Origin: Pelobates cultripes
Taxonomy: Eukaryota; Chordata; Amphibia; Anura; Pelobatidae
Direction of reading: 5' to 3'
DNA: 64,000 bases
Assembly: GCA_933207985.1 (NCBI GenBank)
Contig: OW240915.1
Coordinates: 270,114,122-270,178,121, forward strand
Part shown: positions 37,971 to 54,365 of the stretch, piece by piece
Numbering within the stretch: position 1 is the first letter of the stretch
Layout of the letters: each line of letters opens with the position of its first letter
Notes under the pieces: model-generated
Seen by the model: only the letters and a program-made list of their open reading frames with translations
Told to the model about the DNA's origin: nothing
Database searches by the model: none
Made by a program: the position numbers and the translations under genes

Positions 37971-38982
37971 TTCAGAAGGGAGCTACAACTGACAAACAAT
38001 AAACATAATATATTTAAAAAAAAAAAAGAAATAATGTGAACATGCATGCACCTTAATCTTGAAACACGTGAAATGGAATGTGCTTTATTATAGATGACTC
38101 TAGGAATCAATTTCTATGGCACTTTCTGTAGCACTTTTTGAGCAGCACCGAAGGCTGTTGTGAAATCACAGCAGGAATAGAGAACAAACCAACATTACTT
38201 CCCACAGCCTACTGAGCCATCATATGTCATCTGAAATTGATTTTATTGATGTTTTCTCTGACAGTTCTACAGATAGATTATTTCAATGCAGCCTTTTCAA
38301 ACTATTTTTGTCATCTTTTCTCTAGAAAATATTTAGAAGGGTGTTTCTGGGTAGCACCATGCCTAAATAATATTTGATTTATTAAATTACCAAAGTGTTT
38401 TACAGTCTAAAAAGGCAGCAGAGGAGCCTATACAATCTGCAGGGTTTATTCAGTCAATTTACCACCCAACAAAAAAAATTGAAAATAAAAGAAACACTCT
38501 GCAAGGTTTATTTATCGGACCGGAAATTAGGGTGAAGTGACAAGAAAGCGGCACATTTTTGTCCATAATAAAAATCTTACCATAAATATATAAACAGATG
38601 TATTTCTGATTATTTTTGTATAGCTTTAGTCACTAAAGTGTAAATTGTGTCTGGCATTCAAAGTAAATTCAAAGAGAATTCCACATTTTTGCCAATTGGA
38701 TTTTTTGTTGTTGCTGTTTTTAATTTATTTAAATAATTTGACCTCATGTGTTAAAGTCACTTTGTATTCACTTAAAGTGTTACATTCACTTTACATGCTT
38801 TATTGAACTGTTTGTGTATACACAGACGATCTAGATAAAGTTCTAAAAGAGTAATCATAAGGAATATTCCCTTGCTTACCACTACTGTAAGAACGTTGCC
38901 CCCGAACCACTCTCTCCAAATTACCCCTAATAATTTATTGTTTAACATTTGTTATATAGATCGATTACTTTTTACATTATGA

Positions 38983-42521
<3,539 letters not shown>

Positions 42522-42642
42522 CAAGATTCCATACAGTGGATATATGACAGCATAGAGAGTGCCAAGGAAGACACGATGAAGAACACTCACACCAAGCCAC
42601 CAGGAGACAACGATGGAGACGGGTTTGATTGTAAAGTAGAAG
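42522..42642 (+). CDS. PREX2: PREX2 exon 12: linker after PDZ2
   Basis: Encodes residues 387-427: [40 protein letters not shown] and one base of Glu (phase 1). QDSIQW and FDCKVE are conserved anchors. The polar, Pro/Asp-rich middle is the least conserved segment of the window compared with the recalled mammalian protein. The acceptor is tttgttcag and the donor g/gtaaaa. Confidence 0.94.
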
Positions 42643-43304
42643 GTAAAACTTTCTGTATATTTAGCTGCTTTGACCTGTGCTTTGCAATGTTTTATATTCC
42701 TCTCTATTGTCTCACCACCTGTTATTTCACAGTCATGGGGCCTTTTCTAGAGCGAATCCAGCAATTGCTAGGTTTAAACATTTAGTAGGTATGCCAACAC
42801 CTGCTGCAAAGCTGGTGGGGCATATGGAGGTTTTAGATCTCCTTTATAGTTACATGGGGGTCCAAAAAAACAAGGCCAGGTAACAATACAACATAAAGAG
42901 GAACTGCCAGTTCTAAAAGAAAAAGAAAATCATACATTTACCCGGTTCAGTCTAAGGCCCTTTAATTGATTTGTTTCTAAAATGGGTTGAACTAAATGCA
43001 GGGGGCCTTTTAGTAATAATAATTTATCTAGGATGGAAAAGAAAGACATTGAGGCACTTAGTAATGATAAATCTATTGTAGTTAAACAGGCTGACAAATG
43101 TAGAGCAGTGATCATCCTTAATGCACTACAACAAAGCAATATGTCAACTTAGTGATGCAAAAACCTTGTTTTAGATAGGGAACCTACAAGCAGTGGCGTA
43201 GCTAGAGCTTGTGCCGCCCGGGGATGTCCCTGAGTTTGCTGCCCCTATCTTGACCCAAATACAAAATCTTTTCCATCACAAAAGATTTTTTCATTGAATA
43301 AGTT

Positions 43305-43371
43305 CCAATACAATTGTCAGTTTCACCAATGAAGAATGTAGAATTATTGGTGAAACTAACAATTGTATTGG
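43305..43371. repeat. inverted repeat, 26-bp arms, 15-base loop
   Basis: CCAATACAATTGTCAGTTTC... at 43305-43330 pairs with 43346-43371, with one mismatch in 26. It lies just after a degenerate CAGTGGCGTAGCTAG-type repeat start (43192-43206) and just before the G-rich minisatellite. Confidence 0.88.
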
Positions 43372-43383
43372 CACTCATTGAAG

Positions 43384-44070
43384 AGAGGATCTGTGAGTGC
43401 ATATAGAGAGGAGGACTGTGCAGGGAAGGGAGGGGGACTGTGCGGGGGAAGGAGGGGGACTGTGAGGGTGCAGGGAGAAAGGGGGTCTGTGAAGGGGGAG
43501 GGAGGGTGTCTGTGGGTGCATGAAGAGAGGTGGTCTGTGCAGGGGAGCCAGGAGGAGGGGACTGTGAGGGTGCAGGGAGAGAGGGGGGGAATGTGTGCAG
43601 GGAAAGAAGGGGGAATGTGTGCAGGGAGAGAAGGGGTGTCTGTTCAGGGAGGGGGTCTGTAAATGGATGGAGGGGGGGCTGTGCAGGGAGGGAGAGGGTA
43701 TCTGTGAAGGTAGGGTGGGTCTGTTCAGGGAGGGAGAGGGTCTGTGAAGGTAGGGGGTGTGAACATTGAGGGAGAGGGTCTGTGAAAGGAGGGTGGGACT
43801 GTGAAGGTAGGGGAGCTGTGCAGGGAAGGAGAGAGGGGATCTGTGAAGGTGGGGGGACTGTGCAAGGAGGGAGAGGGGCTGAGCAGGAAGGGAGAGGATC
43901 TATGAAGAGGGAGGCTGAGCGGGGAGGGAAGAAGAGGGTCTGTGAAGGGAGGGAGGCTGATCAGGGAGTGAGAAGGTCTGTGAAGGGATGGGGACTGAGC
44001 AAGAAGGGAATAGGTCTGTGAAGGGAGGGGGTAAGGAGGAAGGGAGAGGGTCTGTGAAGGGAGGTGTATC
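43384..44070 (+). repeat. G-rich minisatellite, degenerate GGGAGGGAGAGGGTCTGTGAA units
   Basis: About 690 bp of variable units (roughly 25-35 bp) built from GGGAGGGAGAGGGTCTGTGAA and GGGGGACTGTGCAGGG. The + strand is almost pyrimidine-free except for CTGTG. Dense GGG runs give strong G-quadruplex potential on the coding strand. The ORFs of 79-99 codons across it are low-complexity artefacts. Confidence 0.92.
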
Positions 44071-44159
44071 TGCCAGGCAGCTCTTCATTTTCTCTCTCCC
44101 AGCACTTGCAGGACAGGAGGCACAGCAAGTGACCTCACTTCCCATCCCTCCTGCCCCGC

Positions 44160-44406
44160 CTCTTCCCCCGGGGCATTATTCAATGCTTTCCTATGGGGAA
44201 AATCTGATGCTGGAGGTCCGTGAAGACGTCCAGCGTCCAATAACGGACCAAAAGTCAGACAGCCACTGAGGGCAGACTTAGAGCTGCAATGTAAACATTG
44301 CAAAACATTACATGTTTTACATTGTATCACTAAGTGCAAAAGGTACACAGCACCCAGACTACTTCAATTAGCTGAAGTAGTCTGGGTGCTTACAGTGTCC
44401 CTTTAA
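44160..44406. mobile_element. T2-like MITE, right part
   Basis: Shares CAATGCTTTCCTAT, GACGTCCAGCG, AGACTTAGAGCTGCA and GTAAACATTGCA with 31958-32387. It ends ACAGTGTCCCTTTAA. A perfect 16-bp subterminal hairpin (CACCCAGACTACTTCA at 44351-44366, complement at 44373-44388) is present. The left end is lost against the minisatellite. Confidence 0.82.
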
Positions 44407-45005
44407 AGTTGAGGCGCAGTTGCTCCACTACAGAGTCATTTAAACAGAAAGCAATAAAACTAAAAAAGAGATGATGTTAAGGAGAAATTATCCCTGGTGT
44501 TTAAATAGAAAATATAAGAAATCTTTAAATTAGGATAGTTCTTTGATTCTCAAAGGGAAGATACATTATAAAAAGAATAGTTCTGGTCCAGTAAATTCTA
44601 GTAAAAGGATATTTATTACTGATTTTAGTAATCAATTCAAAGATTTAATATCTAATATATTCTGGAATTTAACAATATTGTGTGGTGAGGAAAAGTTGTT
44701 TCCATTTTTGAAAGAAGTCAAGATGGGAGCCAAAAGTTTATTTGAGAGAGAGACTTACATGCAGAAGTAGATCCAAACGATGGCTTGAGTTTAAAGGCAA
44801 TTATCAATATGGGCATCCACGTTTTAAATGTTGTGCTTTTACTGAAAAGTGTGGTCCTTTATCAGTTGAGACACTAGATATGCAATTTATATAATTTTTT
44901 ATGTGAAATGTACCACATCCAAAGCATTGATAGAGTGCAGATTCTCAGTAGGGATGGTAACCTCCCAAACATTCTATCCAAGCAGGAGATGTACTGGATC
45001 TTTAA

Positions 45006-45501
45006 TAGACATGTACAATTCCTTTTGTTACGAATGTAAATTCGGACGAATTTCGGCAATTTGGACATTCGGAGGCTCCCGAATGTCCGAATAGCCAAAG
45101 TGATGAATTTCAAAAGTGCCGAACCGAATTGCCAAAGTGCTGAATTTTGGAAATGCCGAGGTGCTTTGAATTTCTGAAAAGTGGCAAAACAAGAGAGGGA
45201 GGGAAAATTACGTGGATGATGACAGGAATCTAGACCAATAAGCTAATTCCTGGCACTGGATGCCCTATAAATGTGTATGTGGTTGTGGTGGCAGTCCAGG
45301 CACCTACCCCTAACCCTACCCCTACCCCTTACCCTAGATGTGTAAGTGGTGGTTAGGGTTAAGGGTAGGGTTAGGGAGCCCCACAGATGTTTAAGTGGTT
45401 GTGGTGGCAAGAGAGGGATGCTTACGAATATCCGAATTGCCGAAGTCCCGAATTTCAGAAGTGCCAAACCGAACCAAACTTTTGTCCCATGCAAATCCCT
45501 A
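45006..45501 (-). mobile_element. TAGGGAT/TAGACATGT hAT-like MITE, inverted full copy
   Basis: Begins TAGACATGTACAATTCC and ends GCATGCAAATCCCTA-like (CATGCAAATCCCTA). It is flanked on both sides by ATCTTTAA (44998-45005 and 45502-45509), a perfect 8-bp duplication. It is the reverse-orientation copy of 30944-31460 and carries CCCTAACCCTA / GGGTTAGGG-like tracts at 45303-45376 between the same TTCGG word clusters. Confidence 0.9.
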
Positions 45502-48024
45502 ATCTTTAATCTAAGGACCAGGACTCACCTTGGATTTAATGTAGAATGGGATATCTCACACTATTATTGAATTATTGCTATGTAATATCATTTTAATTAC
45601 CTTATGATTTATTATTATTGATTTAGCTATATGTTATTCGTTTATTTTTACTTCACTAATTCATCTTGTTTCCATTATTTTACTACTTTTTATTTTTAAT
45701 TATTTTTCACTATTTTGTATTATTTATGTATTTTCTTTGTTTTTTTCTGTTGGTGGCATTTCAGTCTGTCTTGTATGTGCATGTTGTGGTGGGACTCAGC
45801 TTCATGTCTCCACTTACTTGAGACATGTAGGTTCCCTGGGTATAGACATTAACTGGACTTTACACACAATATATACCAGCACTTTTTCAACTATCTCCAT
45901 CTTCTATCATTCTCCTGAATTAGAGACTAGTTTAGTTTTTTTTTAAAAAAAACCTTGACTTGTTTATATCTACATACTTATGGTGGCTACTTTGTCTTAA
46001 TTTGGGATAGAGTTTAATATTTCTATACATTATGGTTCTGTAACTCTTATAAATTGATCCTAGCTTTTTTTTTAAGGGGGTGGGGACTTGTAGACCTGCA
46101 ATCCCATTTAATCGACATAGCTTGCATAAGTCTAATTGTCTTGATAAGGTTGTAAAACAAAACTCGTAGATGGTAGCTGGCAAGTTTGATGTTTGAACCA
46201 CTGGAGGGACTTTATTTCTAATATGGTCTCACTATTTTGTTTTTTGTTGGGATATTAACGCCTTCAGTTCCAAAAATGAGTATAAATGTTTTTTGTTTTC
46301 ATGCTGTGCAGAATATAATGTATTCCCTAAAGTCTCACTCACCCCCATTTATACTCTCGTTATAATTATTAGAGGAACACATTTCTCTTATCACTTTTAT
46401 AATGAATGTAAAGTTTCTAAAAATGTAAGCCATGAACCTTTTTTCAGTAGTACAGGAAGTTTAAATGGATCATATTATTCTTACAGTCAGGGAGCGGGGA
46501 GGACCGAATGAACCAATGATACCATTTTACTGTCAGCATAACATTAGCAGTCCAGAGATTGTGGTTTTAAATATCTTATAGTTTTAAATATCTTTATTTT
46601 GGAAATATATGCTTTAACTGTATTTACTGTATGTGAGCATTATACTTAATGCAATGATTTTCAACCATTTTTTTTTTACTATTTATCTACTAATTTTTGT
46701 CACATCTACTGTATGTGAGAACGTGCATGTATGCTTTTATACTAACATTTCAGACCCTATGTGAAATATTGCAAGATAAAAGACACAGCACACTGTCTAA
46801 AGCTGTTCATGTTTCAGACATTTTTTATGGGGAAACGAAGAAGTGAAAAATTTAAATTTTGTAAATTTAATGATATTCATTTTTAAGTGTCTTAAAAGCA
46901 ATCTATACACTGAATTGCTGTGTTATGATATGTGTATATGGTAGCTATGCATACCTTGCTTCAAAAGAATATTATGCTAATATTTATTAAGTCAAAAAGT
47001 TCTTGTTAATGAAGGGGTTAACAGCCCTAAGATGTGAATAAAGCATGTGGATTGTATATTTCTATCTGTTTCTGTTTATATGATTTGGATTCCAAAGCAC
47101 TGATTTTAATAAGGATTTTAAAATTTTTTAATGACACCTAATGTCTACATTCTTTTGTAAACATTTTGAACTTTTAATGCAAACCCTTTTCACGTTGTGC
47201 CACCACACTAATCGGAAAACTTATATTTTTACGGTGAGCCAAATATAAATGTAAAGTTAATGAGGGTTATTGGAATTTAGAAAATATTTGTCACATCTAC
47301 AGTTTAGTTCTTTGGAATCGTTTATCTTCTTTGTTTTATTGTATTATCTATTGAACAAAGACCTACATGGTGGAGTCGAGTCTATTGTTTATACAACGTG
47401 TCAACTTGCATAAAAATACCACTGGATTCCGTATTCTTGGAATAAAGTTATCTTGTTATTGCTGGGTTTGCAGAGCCCGTTTTATCAGCCTTCCTCAGTA
47501 TATGTGTGCGTTGTTCCAGTTTATCTCATGCTGTATGCAATATGTCATTGTAACAAGCTGTAATAAATGATTCTATAAACTTGGAGTTTGGACCATTTTG
47601 AAAACAAACATAAAGTTACAAAAAAAAAGAAGTCACTAGATAAGGCGTTTTAAACTACACTTGTCTGATTTGAAGGCACACTTAGGATGCCGGGGCAAAT
47701 ACATTCTCCTGCCAAAAAAAAAAAACTCTTCATTATTTAACCTTGAGTCTAAATAATTTTTGTTGGATTTTTTTTTAAGGCTGTTAACCTTCTTAAGAAG
47801 TTGTCTTGGGTCATGAGGGGTTTTTATATAAAAATTATATTTTATGTTTTTGAGGTTTTTTTAATGGTAACTCACCCTTTTTCAATTACCTAGTGCGATG
47901 ATGAACATATGTTCATTGTTGCTTCATATATTCTTGAGCAGTTGTAGTAGGAGTGGAATTTTGTGAAATATAAAAAATTACAACTGTACACTTTATGACA
48001 ACTCCATCTATCTCTATATTTCAG

Positions 48025-48209
48025 AGGTAATAGATAAATTCAGTACGATGGCAATTATTGAAGGGAAGAAGGATCACGTGAGTCTCACAATTGATAACGT
48101 TCACTTGGAGTACGGTGTTGTTTATGAATATGACAGTACTGCGGGAATCAAGTGTCATGTTGTAGAGAAGATGGTTGAACCAAAGGGCTTCTTTAACTTA
48201 AGTTCTAAG
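48025..48209 (+). CDS. PREX2: PREX2 exon 13: start of the C-terminal region
   Basis: Encodes residues 427-488: (E)[54 protein letters not shown] and [25 protein letters not shown] is among the best-conserved stretches of P-Rex proteins and starts the region that leads into the phosphatase-like domain. The acceptor is tatatttcag and the donor aag/gtagga is at phase 0. Intact. Confidence 0.96.
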
Positions 48210-51200
48210 GTAGGATTTGATCTACAAGTATTGATCAAGCTATCAATCTCTCAGTCTCTTCTGGTACATTTTTTTACTTTTTTATTTTCATGGATTATAT
48301 GAGTTTTCGAGCCACTGCATCCGATTTGTGCTTGTCAGGGGCACCTAAAAATGTCTGTGTTCCATTTATTTTAACTGTGTTATTCTGTAATGTAAGTGCA
48401 TGGTCAAAGCAATGTAGAGCTCAGTAGGAAAAGCAATACAATAACATGACATGTACTGTATCGGTAACACCTGCAGCACCATACCGTTTGGACTCTATGG
48501 AAGAGATCTGTGCTAGTGCATGTACAGATCTCACCTCTTTGAAGCTAGTCAATCAAAGAGAAAGGTCTATTAAAAAAAAATGCAATACTCAACAATTTGT
48601 GCCCATCTAATGAGTATGATCTGTCGTTTAGCTAATTTCTCTGTTACATAGCCTCTATGGTTGTGTTCATAATAGCATGGTGGCAGGTGAAGTGCACTTG
48701 GCTACTAGAGAGGGTAGTTTGTAATAAGTCTAAGCCCCATGACAAATGTCAGTCAGTAGAATATTTAACTTTATTTTGCTATTTCTGGCACACCTACCAT
48801 ATGTGAGAAAAGTAGTATTATTGGTTTTCTGCTTATATTTCAGACCCTTTTTAAATCTTGAAAGATAAGGAATACCATAAAGTGTCTACAACTTCTCTTT
48901 CCTTGATATTTCCTTAAAGGAAAACACAAAAAACCCTAACAACTACAGTGCACTCTAATAGCTCTGGTGACAAGAGTGTACTGGCACCCTAACAATATAA
49001 GTAGTCTAACTATTTTAAAATGGTTTTACTTACTTGGTGCCCTAAGGGCGCAGTTCCCTGCCTCCACTATGCCTATGAGAGAGCCGGAAGCTGTCTTTCT
49101 GGGCTAAGTCTTGTGGTGCAGGGCTTACTTAGCTCATTGGCTGCAAGTTTTCAGCGCTACAGTGATAAATTTAGAAGAACTAATGGATGCTCCTAAGCAG
49201 GAGTTTCCAGCTCTCTGGATGTAATAGGGGTGGAAGCGACATCTGGCACACCCAAGGTAAGACATCAAACTCTTTAAAACGGTTGGACTACTTACTAGCA
49301 CCATAACCACTGCACTGATGTTTAGTTGTTATGGTGCTTAGCGTTTTCCTTCAAAGTATGAAATCAAATAATATGAACTTGTATGTATCTCTGAGCAGCA
49401 ATCTATACACAGAATCAATGTTGTATCCTACATTTACATGCTAGCTATTCATTCCATGCTTCAAATTTAATACTTGCAGGGTTTATTACCAATGTGAGAA
49501 TTTAAAGAGACTTTCAAATGTATGCGTCTATGTTTCCAATTCAGCTATTTTGGCCATTTGAAATGTAATTTGAATTCTCACTTCAGTAAATAACTCTGTC
49601 AATTTGTAGCGAAGGGGTTAAAATACCAACGGGTTTATCGTATAGAAAAGAATAGCTGCTTGTTTATTTGGTTTTGTACTGTTTTTTCAATTAACATTAC
49701 TCAGATAGAAATACAAGAAACATGTGCATCAGCTAGGCTTACACTGATATCTGTTATCTGTACTGCTCTGCCATTTTGAAAGATGTGAAAGCACAGTCAG
49801 TCCCATAAGGTGTGAGAGAGGCACATGCCACTAAAATACAAATATTATCCTGCATCTATCATCAGTAAATAAGACGTAGCTTGTATCTAAACAAACTGCC
49901 TAGAATATTCCAGTTTCTTGTGTTTACTGAACACGTTGGTTTTAAATAATGCTTGCAATAGATCCCCAGCTGAAAAATAACACTATTGCATTATCACATG
50001 TTTCCATATGATCTCTGATTCCCCAATAATCAATAATTGTGCTTTATCCATTATGAGATGCCTTTCCAACTAATTTTGCAACTGTTCAATTGTGTTCAAC
50101 AGCTGGCCATACCTCTTCATAGCACATGCTTACAATTTGTCTATTCATGCTAACTCAATTTTAATTTTAAGGGACACTCTAAAAACCTTAACCATTACAA
50201 CTCAATATGTCCCTTAGCTCCATCTCATTGCTGAAATACAGATTGTTCACAAACAGTTTGACACTTATGAGGTTGATGCCCTCTTTTCAGATATTGATAA
50301 AAATAGAAGGTCACTCTTTTGCTGCTCTATAACCGATATGTCCTTTTTCACCCACGATAGTCACAATGGTATATGATTTACTTTTACTGCTTAGTAAGTT
50401 GTTTTCCCTTGATATTCTATGTGGCACTGTTATGGCCATACAGACCATGCATTACTCGTGACTGGTGAACTGGACACATTTTTGGTTCTGTTTTCTTTTC
50501 TTTGTTATACTATTAAACTCAAAAATTTGAATGTCAAATGTTTCATATGCACTCCCAAATTGTTGTGATGATCTGTCTAACTTATTATTGTTGCTACTAT
50601 TCATGATATGCCAATGGTACTTTGCATTCACAATAATTAACTGCTTTTGGAGAAAAAAAAATAGAAGGTCCCCATGCTTATTAGCAACATGAATTTTGTC
50701 CACGTTCGGACAGAATTCTTTGGCTGAGGAGTGTCATCTGACAATTTCAGTCAATGAATTCCATTCTAAGTAAGATGGACTTGAGATCACCACTGTGATT
50801 TAGAGATATATGTAAAGACAGTACAAGAAATGTCTGGAGGGGTCCAGGTAATTGTCAATCTATTAAAAAATTATTTACCTCTTAACAGGGAAACAAAGCC
50901 TGGGGACAACACGCTCCATTGGTTATGGTGTTTAGACTGCACTTTTAAAATGTCACTGCAGATACAAGACTATTATATTTCAGAATCTATTCTAAAAATT
51001 CAAAAACAGTTAATATTATTTATTTCTAATTATCATATTTAACCTACTGTATTTGTGCATTCAAACCAGAAGTGCTAGGTGACTAGTATATTACGTGTTA
51101 AACATACATTTTTAACTTTTCTCCACCTACACACAAAAAAGAACCTTAACCTAAAAATACTTAAAAGAATAATATTATTGATAGTTTGACAGAATTTAAC

Positions 51201-51280
51201 AGAATGATTCCATTAAGTTTTTTTACAACTAGTCTTTATACTTAAATAACTTGTTCCTCTTTCCCTTCCTATTGCTGCAG
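48210..51280 (+). other. PREX2 intron 13 (3.1 kb)
   Basis: Contains a T2-like MITE (48914-49354) and a possible T2 end fragment near 50170 (TTTTAAGGGACACTCTAAAA). The rest is AT-rich with nothing identified. Confidence 0.78.
48914..49354. mobile_element. T2-like MITE
   Basis: Starts TTAAAGGAAAACACAAAAAA and ends GGTGCTTAGCGTTTTCCTTCAA. A subterminal hairpin AGCACCATAAC / GTTATGGTGCT (49300-49340) is present. Non-coding. Confidence 0.7.
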
Positions 51281-51442
51281 ATTCTGGAAGCCTTAGCTAA
51301 AAGTGATGAGCAATTTGTTCAAAACTGCAGCAACCTACAATCCCTTCAAGAAGTAATTCCTTTAGATCTTCAAAGTAAATTCAGTGTCATTTGCAGAGAA
51401 AAAATTGACCACATCTACAGGCGAATCACCAGTTACAGAAAG
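51281..51442 (+). CDS. PREX2: PREX2 exon 14
   Basis: Encodes residues 489-542: [38 protein letters not shown] and [16 protein letters not shown]. It is predicted to be largely helical. Both ends are phase 0 (acceptor attgctgcag, donor aag/gtatgt), so exon skipping would keep the frame. Matches P-Rex2 ([15 protein letters not shown]) by recollection. No defect seen. Confidence 0.95.
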
Positions 51443-53104
51443 GTATGTGCAATCAGATTTTTCAAATGTATGTTCTTTTAAATTGTCCTAATATAAGGAT
51501 GTCCTGTATGGTTTTCTTTGAACCAGAAGACAAAACAGAACGTAAAAAACCACAATGATCAATGGCTTGTCCTTTGGGTAGATTCTATGGCAAGGTAACT
51601 CTGACACATCTCCCACTGTCACTCTAACCTGCTCCACCAGTGCATCTCCTTGACACTCCGGCTGTTGGGCTGTATTTCCAATTCTCTGCCTTCTACAGTG
51701 GATGAACCCTGATAACTAGGGAGGACCCAATGTGTACCTCCTTAGACGAAAGCTTAAAGAATTTATCGATAGACCCTACATTAACCTGGAGAATAGAACA
51801 AAAAAAGCATACATTTAAATAAATCTCAAATATTAATATAGACAACAAACATCTGGAAGGTCCAAATAGGATCATTTATATTTCGCTGAATGTACCAGGT
51901 CCTTCTGACTTGCAGGCTTTTAGTTCTATCAACGTTCCCCTTTTGATGTCACAATGACAATAAGACTGACATGGCCATATTTGCGCAGATTTTTTTTAGA
52001 TCAAAAGATTATTATTATTTTTTACATTTTCACAAAGTTGAAATGATTGTGTTACTCAAGAAGTGTATAACTAGTGTTTTCATATTTTTAATAAGTGAAA
52101 CTTTTTCCTGGATTACATTTGCAATATAAATCAAATCCTAATTATAATGACATATATTTTCGAGAATGTCACTAACCAAGAACATGTTTATTCTAAGAAA
52201 CTGGGCAAATCGTGCTTGTTCTGTCAAGAGGTAGAGTTACCATGGTAACCAACATTGCACTAAAAGCTTCAGTTGTGATGTTAGTTTGTCTGAGAAAGTT
52301 AAGTTCTAAAAATAGCCAGTGGTTTGTACATTATGTTTTATCAGCACATTGAACTCTTCATAGATGTTTCCAGGGACGGGGCTGACAACTTTTGGCCTGG
52401 GGGACAATTGTAACAATGTGACCCATTTTATAATCACTCGGGCTACCTACAATAGACCCATCTAACTTTTGTTTTCTAAATTCGCTTTTGTTTAATAAGA
52501 CAATTATAAGGATGTAGATAAAAAAACTACTTTTAGGAAATCTGGGAATATTGACATGTATGCATTACTGTCAAGTATTGTTTATATCTGCTACTTGTGA
52601 AAAGGTACAACTAACGGACAACAAATATATTTTGCAGGGTGAACAAGGCCTTGTTTGACTAGTAACATGGTGTCTATACAATTGTATAAAATTAACTAAC
52701 TAGGGTATCTAATGAAAACTTGGCCCCTGTGACAAAAAAAGGATGGATTCTTTAAACACAGGCTCGGTTTGATTTGTTCTATAAAGCTGCTAAGACAGGT
52801 GTCCAATAAAGAGTATCTGTAAACTGTGTAAAATTCCATATGTATATATGGAGAATAGCCAGACTATGTTCTAGGTGGCCAACGCCACTCTACAATGACT
52901 ATGCAATGGAGAAGTTACAATGTCATCTCGTATGTTCAGTTTTTTTGAATCATAGGGTACTTACAGAAACGGAATGTCTTTATCCCATGTTATCGGTCCA
53001 TCTGTGTTTATGAAGGAAAAATCTTGAAGCCTGATCCGGCATATAAATAAGTCTTTATCACCAAATGATGTATAAACTGTACACATCAGTATGTACAAAT
53101 CCAC

Positions 53105-53195
53105 TTACCGTATATACTCGAGTATAAGCCGAGTTTTTCAGCACATTTTTTTTATGCTGAAAAAGCCCCCCTTGGCTAATACTCAAATGAGGGTC
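53105..53195. repeat. palindromic repeat terminus (ACTCGAGTATAAGCCGAG type)
   Basis: ACTCGAGTATAAGCCGAGTT and the following GCTGAAAAAGCCCCCCTTGG form a foldback around TTTTTCAGCACA / TATGCTGAAAAA. I recognise the wording as a widespread vertebrate dispersed repeat. Class not assigned. Confidence 0.6.
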
Positions 53196-53555
53196 TGTAT
53201 TATGGCAACTTACATTACAAGGGGGGGCATCATCTTATCCCCTCCGCATCTCTTGCCATTTTCATTCCCTTTCCTTCCCTATTGTGCTTTATACATCACC
53301 CATTGCCATCTTATGATCTTTTAATTCCGTCTAATCTTATCCTCCTTTCCTCATTGCAATCTAATCCTCCATCTCTTACCCCATCCTGCACTGTCCATCT
53401 CATATCATACCGCTCCTCATATTCTGTCCTTTTTCATATCCATGTAATCACCCTTACTATGTTATCCTCTCCCCCACCTCTGTGTCATCCATTCTTCCCT
53501 ACTCAAAAATCATCTCCCCACCACATTCCTGTCCCATATTCGTACATTGCTATGG

Positions 53556-53972
53556 TGATCTGGTAGTGTCCACTGGGTTATAACAGTAGTAAGTGATATA
53601 TCCGGTGGTTTCCACTGGGTTATATCAGCAGTAACTAATATATTTGGTGGTGTCCACTGGGTTATATCAGAGGTAAGTGATGTATCTAGTGATGTCTATT
53701 GGGTAATATCAGCAGTAGGTGATATATTTGGTGGTGTCTATTGGGTTATGTCAGCAGTAGGTGATATATCTGGTGATGTCCACTGGGTTGAATCAGCAAT
53801 AAGAGATATATATCTGGTGGTGTCCGCTGGGCTGTATCAGCACTAAGTAATATATATGGTGGTGTCCGCTGGATTATATCAGCAGTAAGTGATATATCCG
53901 GTGTGGCCCACTGGATTATATCAGCAGTAAGTGATATATCTGGTGGTGTCCACTGGGTTATATTTCCAGCAG
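53556..53972. repeat. 42-bp minisatellite, about 10 units
   Basis: Consensus unit TGATATATCTGGTGGTGTCC then ACTGGGTTATATCAGCAGTAAG (42 bp). Units carry a few substitutions and one has a small insertion. Because 42 is a multiple of 3, the minus strand gives a 14-residue peptide repeat (ITQWTPPDISLTAD-like). That is an artefact of unit length. Confidence 0.93.
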
Positions 53973-54289
53973 GATACAGTTTCCTCTTCCAGTATACACT
54001 GTCAATACACAGTGTGGCACTGCTCGATTGTTGCAATGTTTGGGAGCTGTGCAGGCCTTTGATAATAGTCCAATGCACAATGTGATAGAAAGAGAGCAGA
54101 TTCCTACAATATCACAAAGTACATACAAGAACTGTATTATCAGTGGCCTGTTCACAGATCCGAATTACCCATGAGGTATAATAGGCAGCTGCCTAGGACC
54201 TGGGCTCAGACAGGGGATCCAGCTCAGCTGTCAGGTACACAACACTCAGCCATTACACACACTGTCACACTACACCACACACGTACAAC

Positions 54290-54365
54290 ACTCAGCCAGC
54301 CAGCCAACAACACTTTTCGATCAACAGCAAAAAACAGATGTGAGGAAGGCTGAACTTGATGGATA
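54290..54365 (+). mobile_element. CR1-like LINE 3' tail fragment
   Basis: GATCAACAGCAAAAAACAGA then TGTGAGGAAGGCTGAACTTG matches the tail of the CR1-like copy at 60526-60565. Only the 3' end is present. Confidence 0.6.

Larger units (their letters stand above)
42643..48024 (+). other. PREX2 intron 12 (5.4 kb)
   Basis: Holds a short hairpin (43305-43371), the G-rich minisatellite (43384-44070), a T2-like MITE part (44160-44406) and a full telomere-motif MITE (45006-45501). The segments 42650-43180, 44410-44990 and 45520-48020 are AT-rich with nothing identified. Confidence 0.8.

Noticed and set aside
43363..44145. Several Gly/Arg-rich and Pro/Ser-rich ORFs
   Set aside because: Low-complexity products of the G-rich minisatellite.
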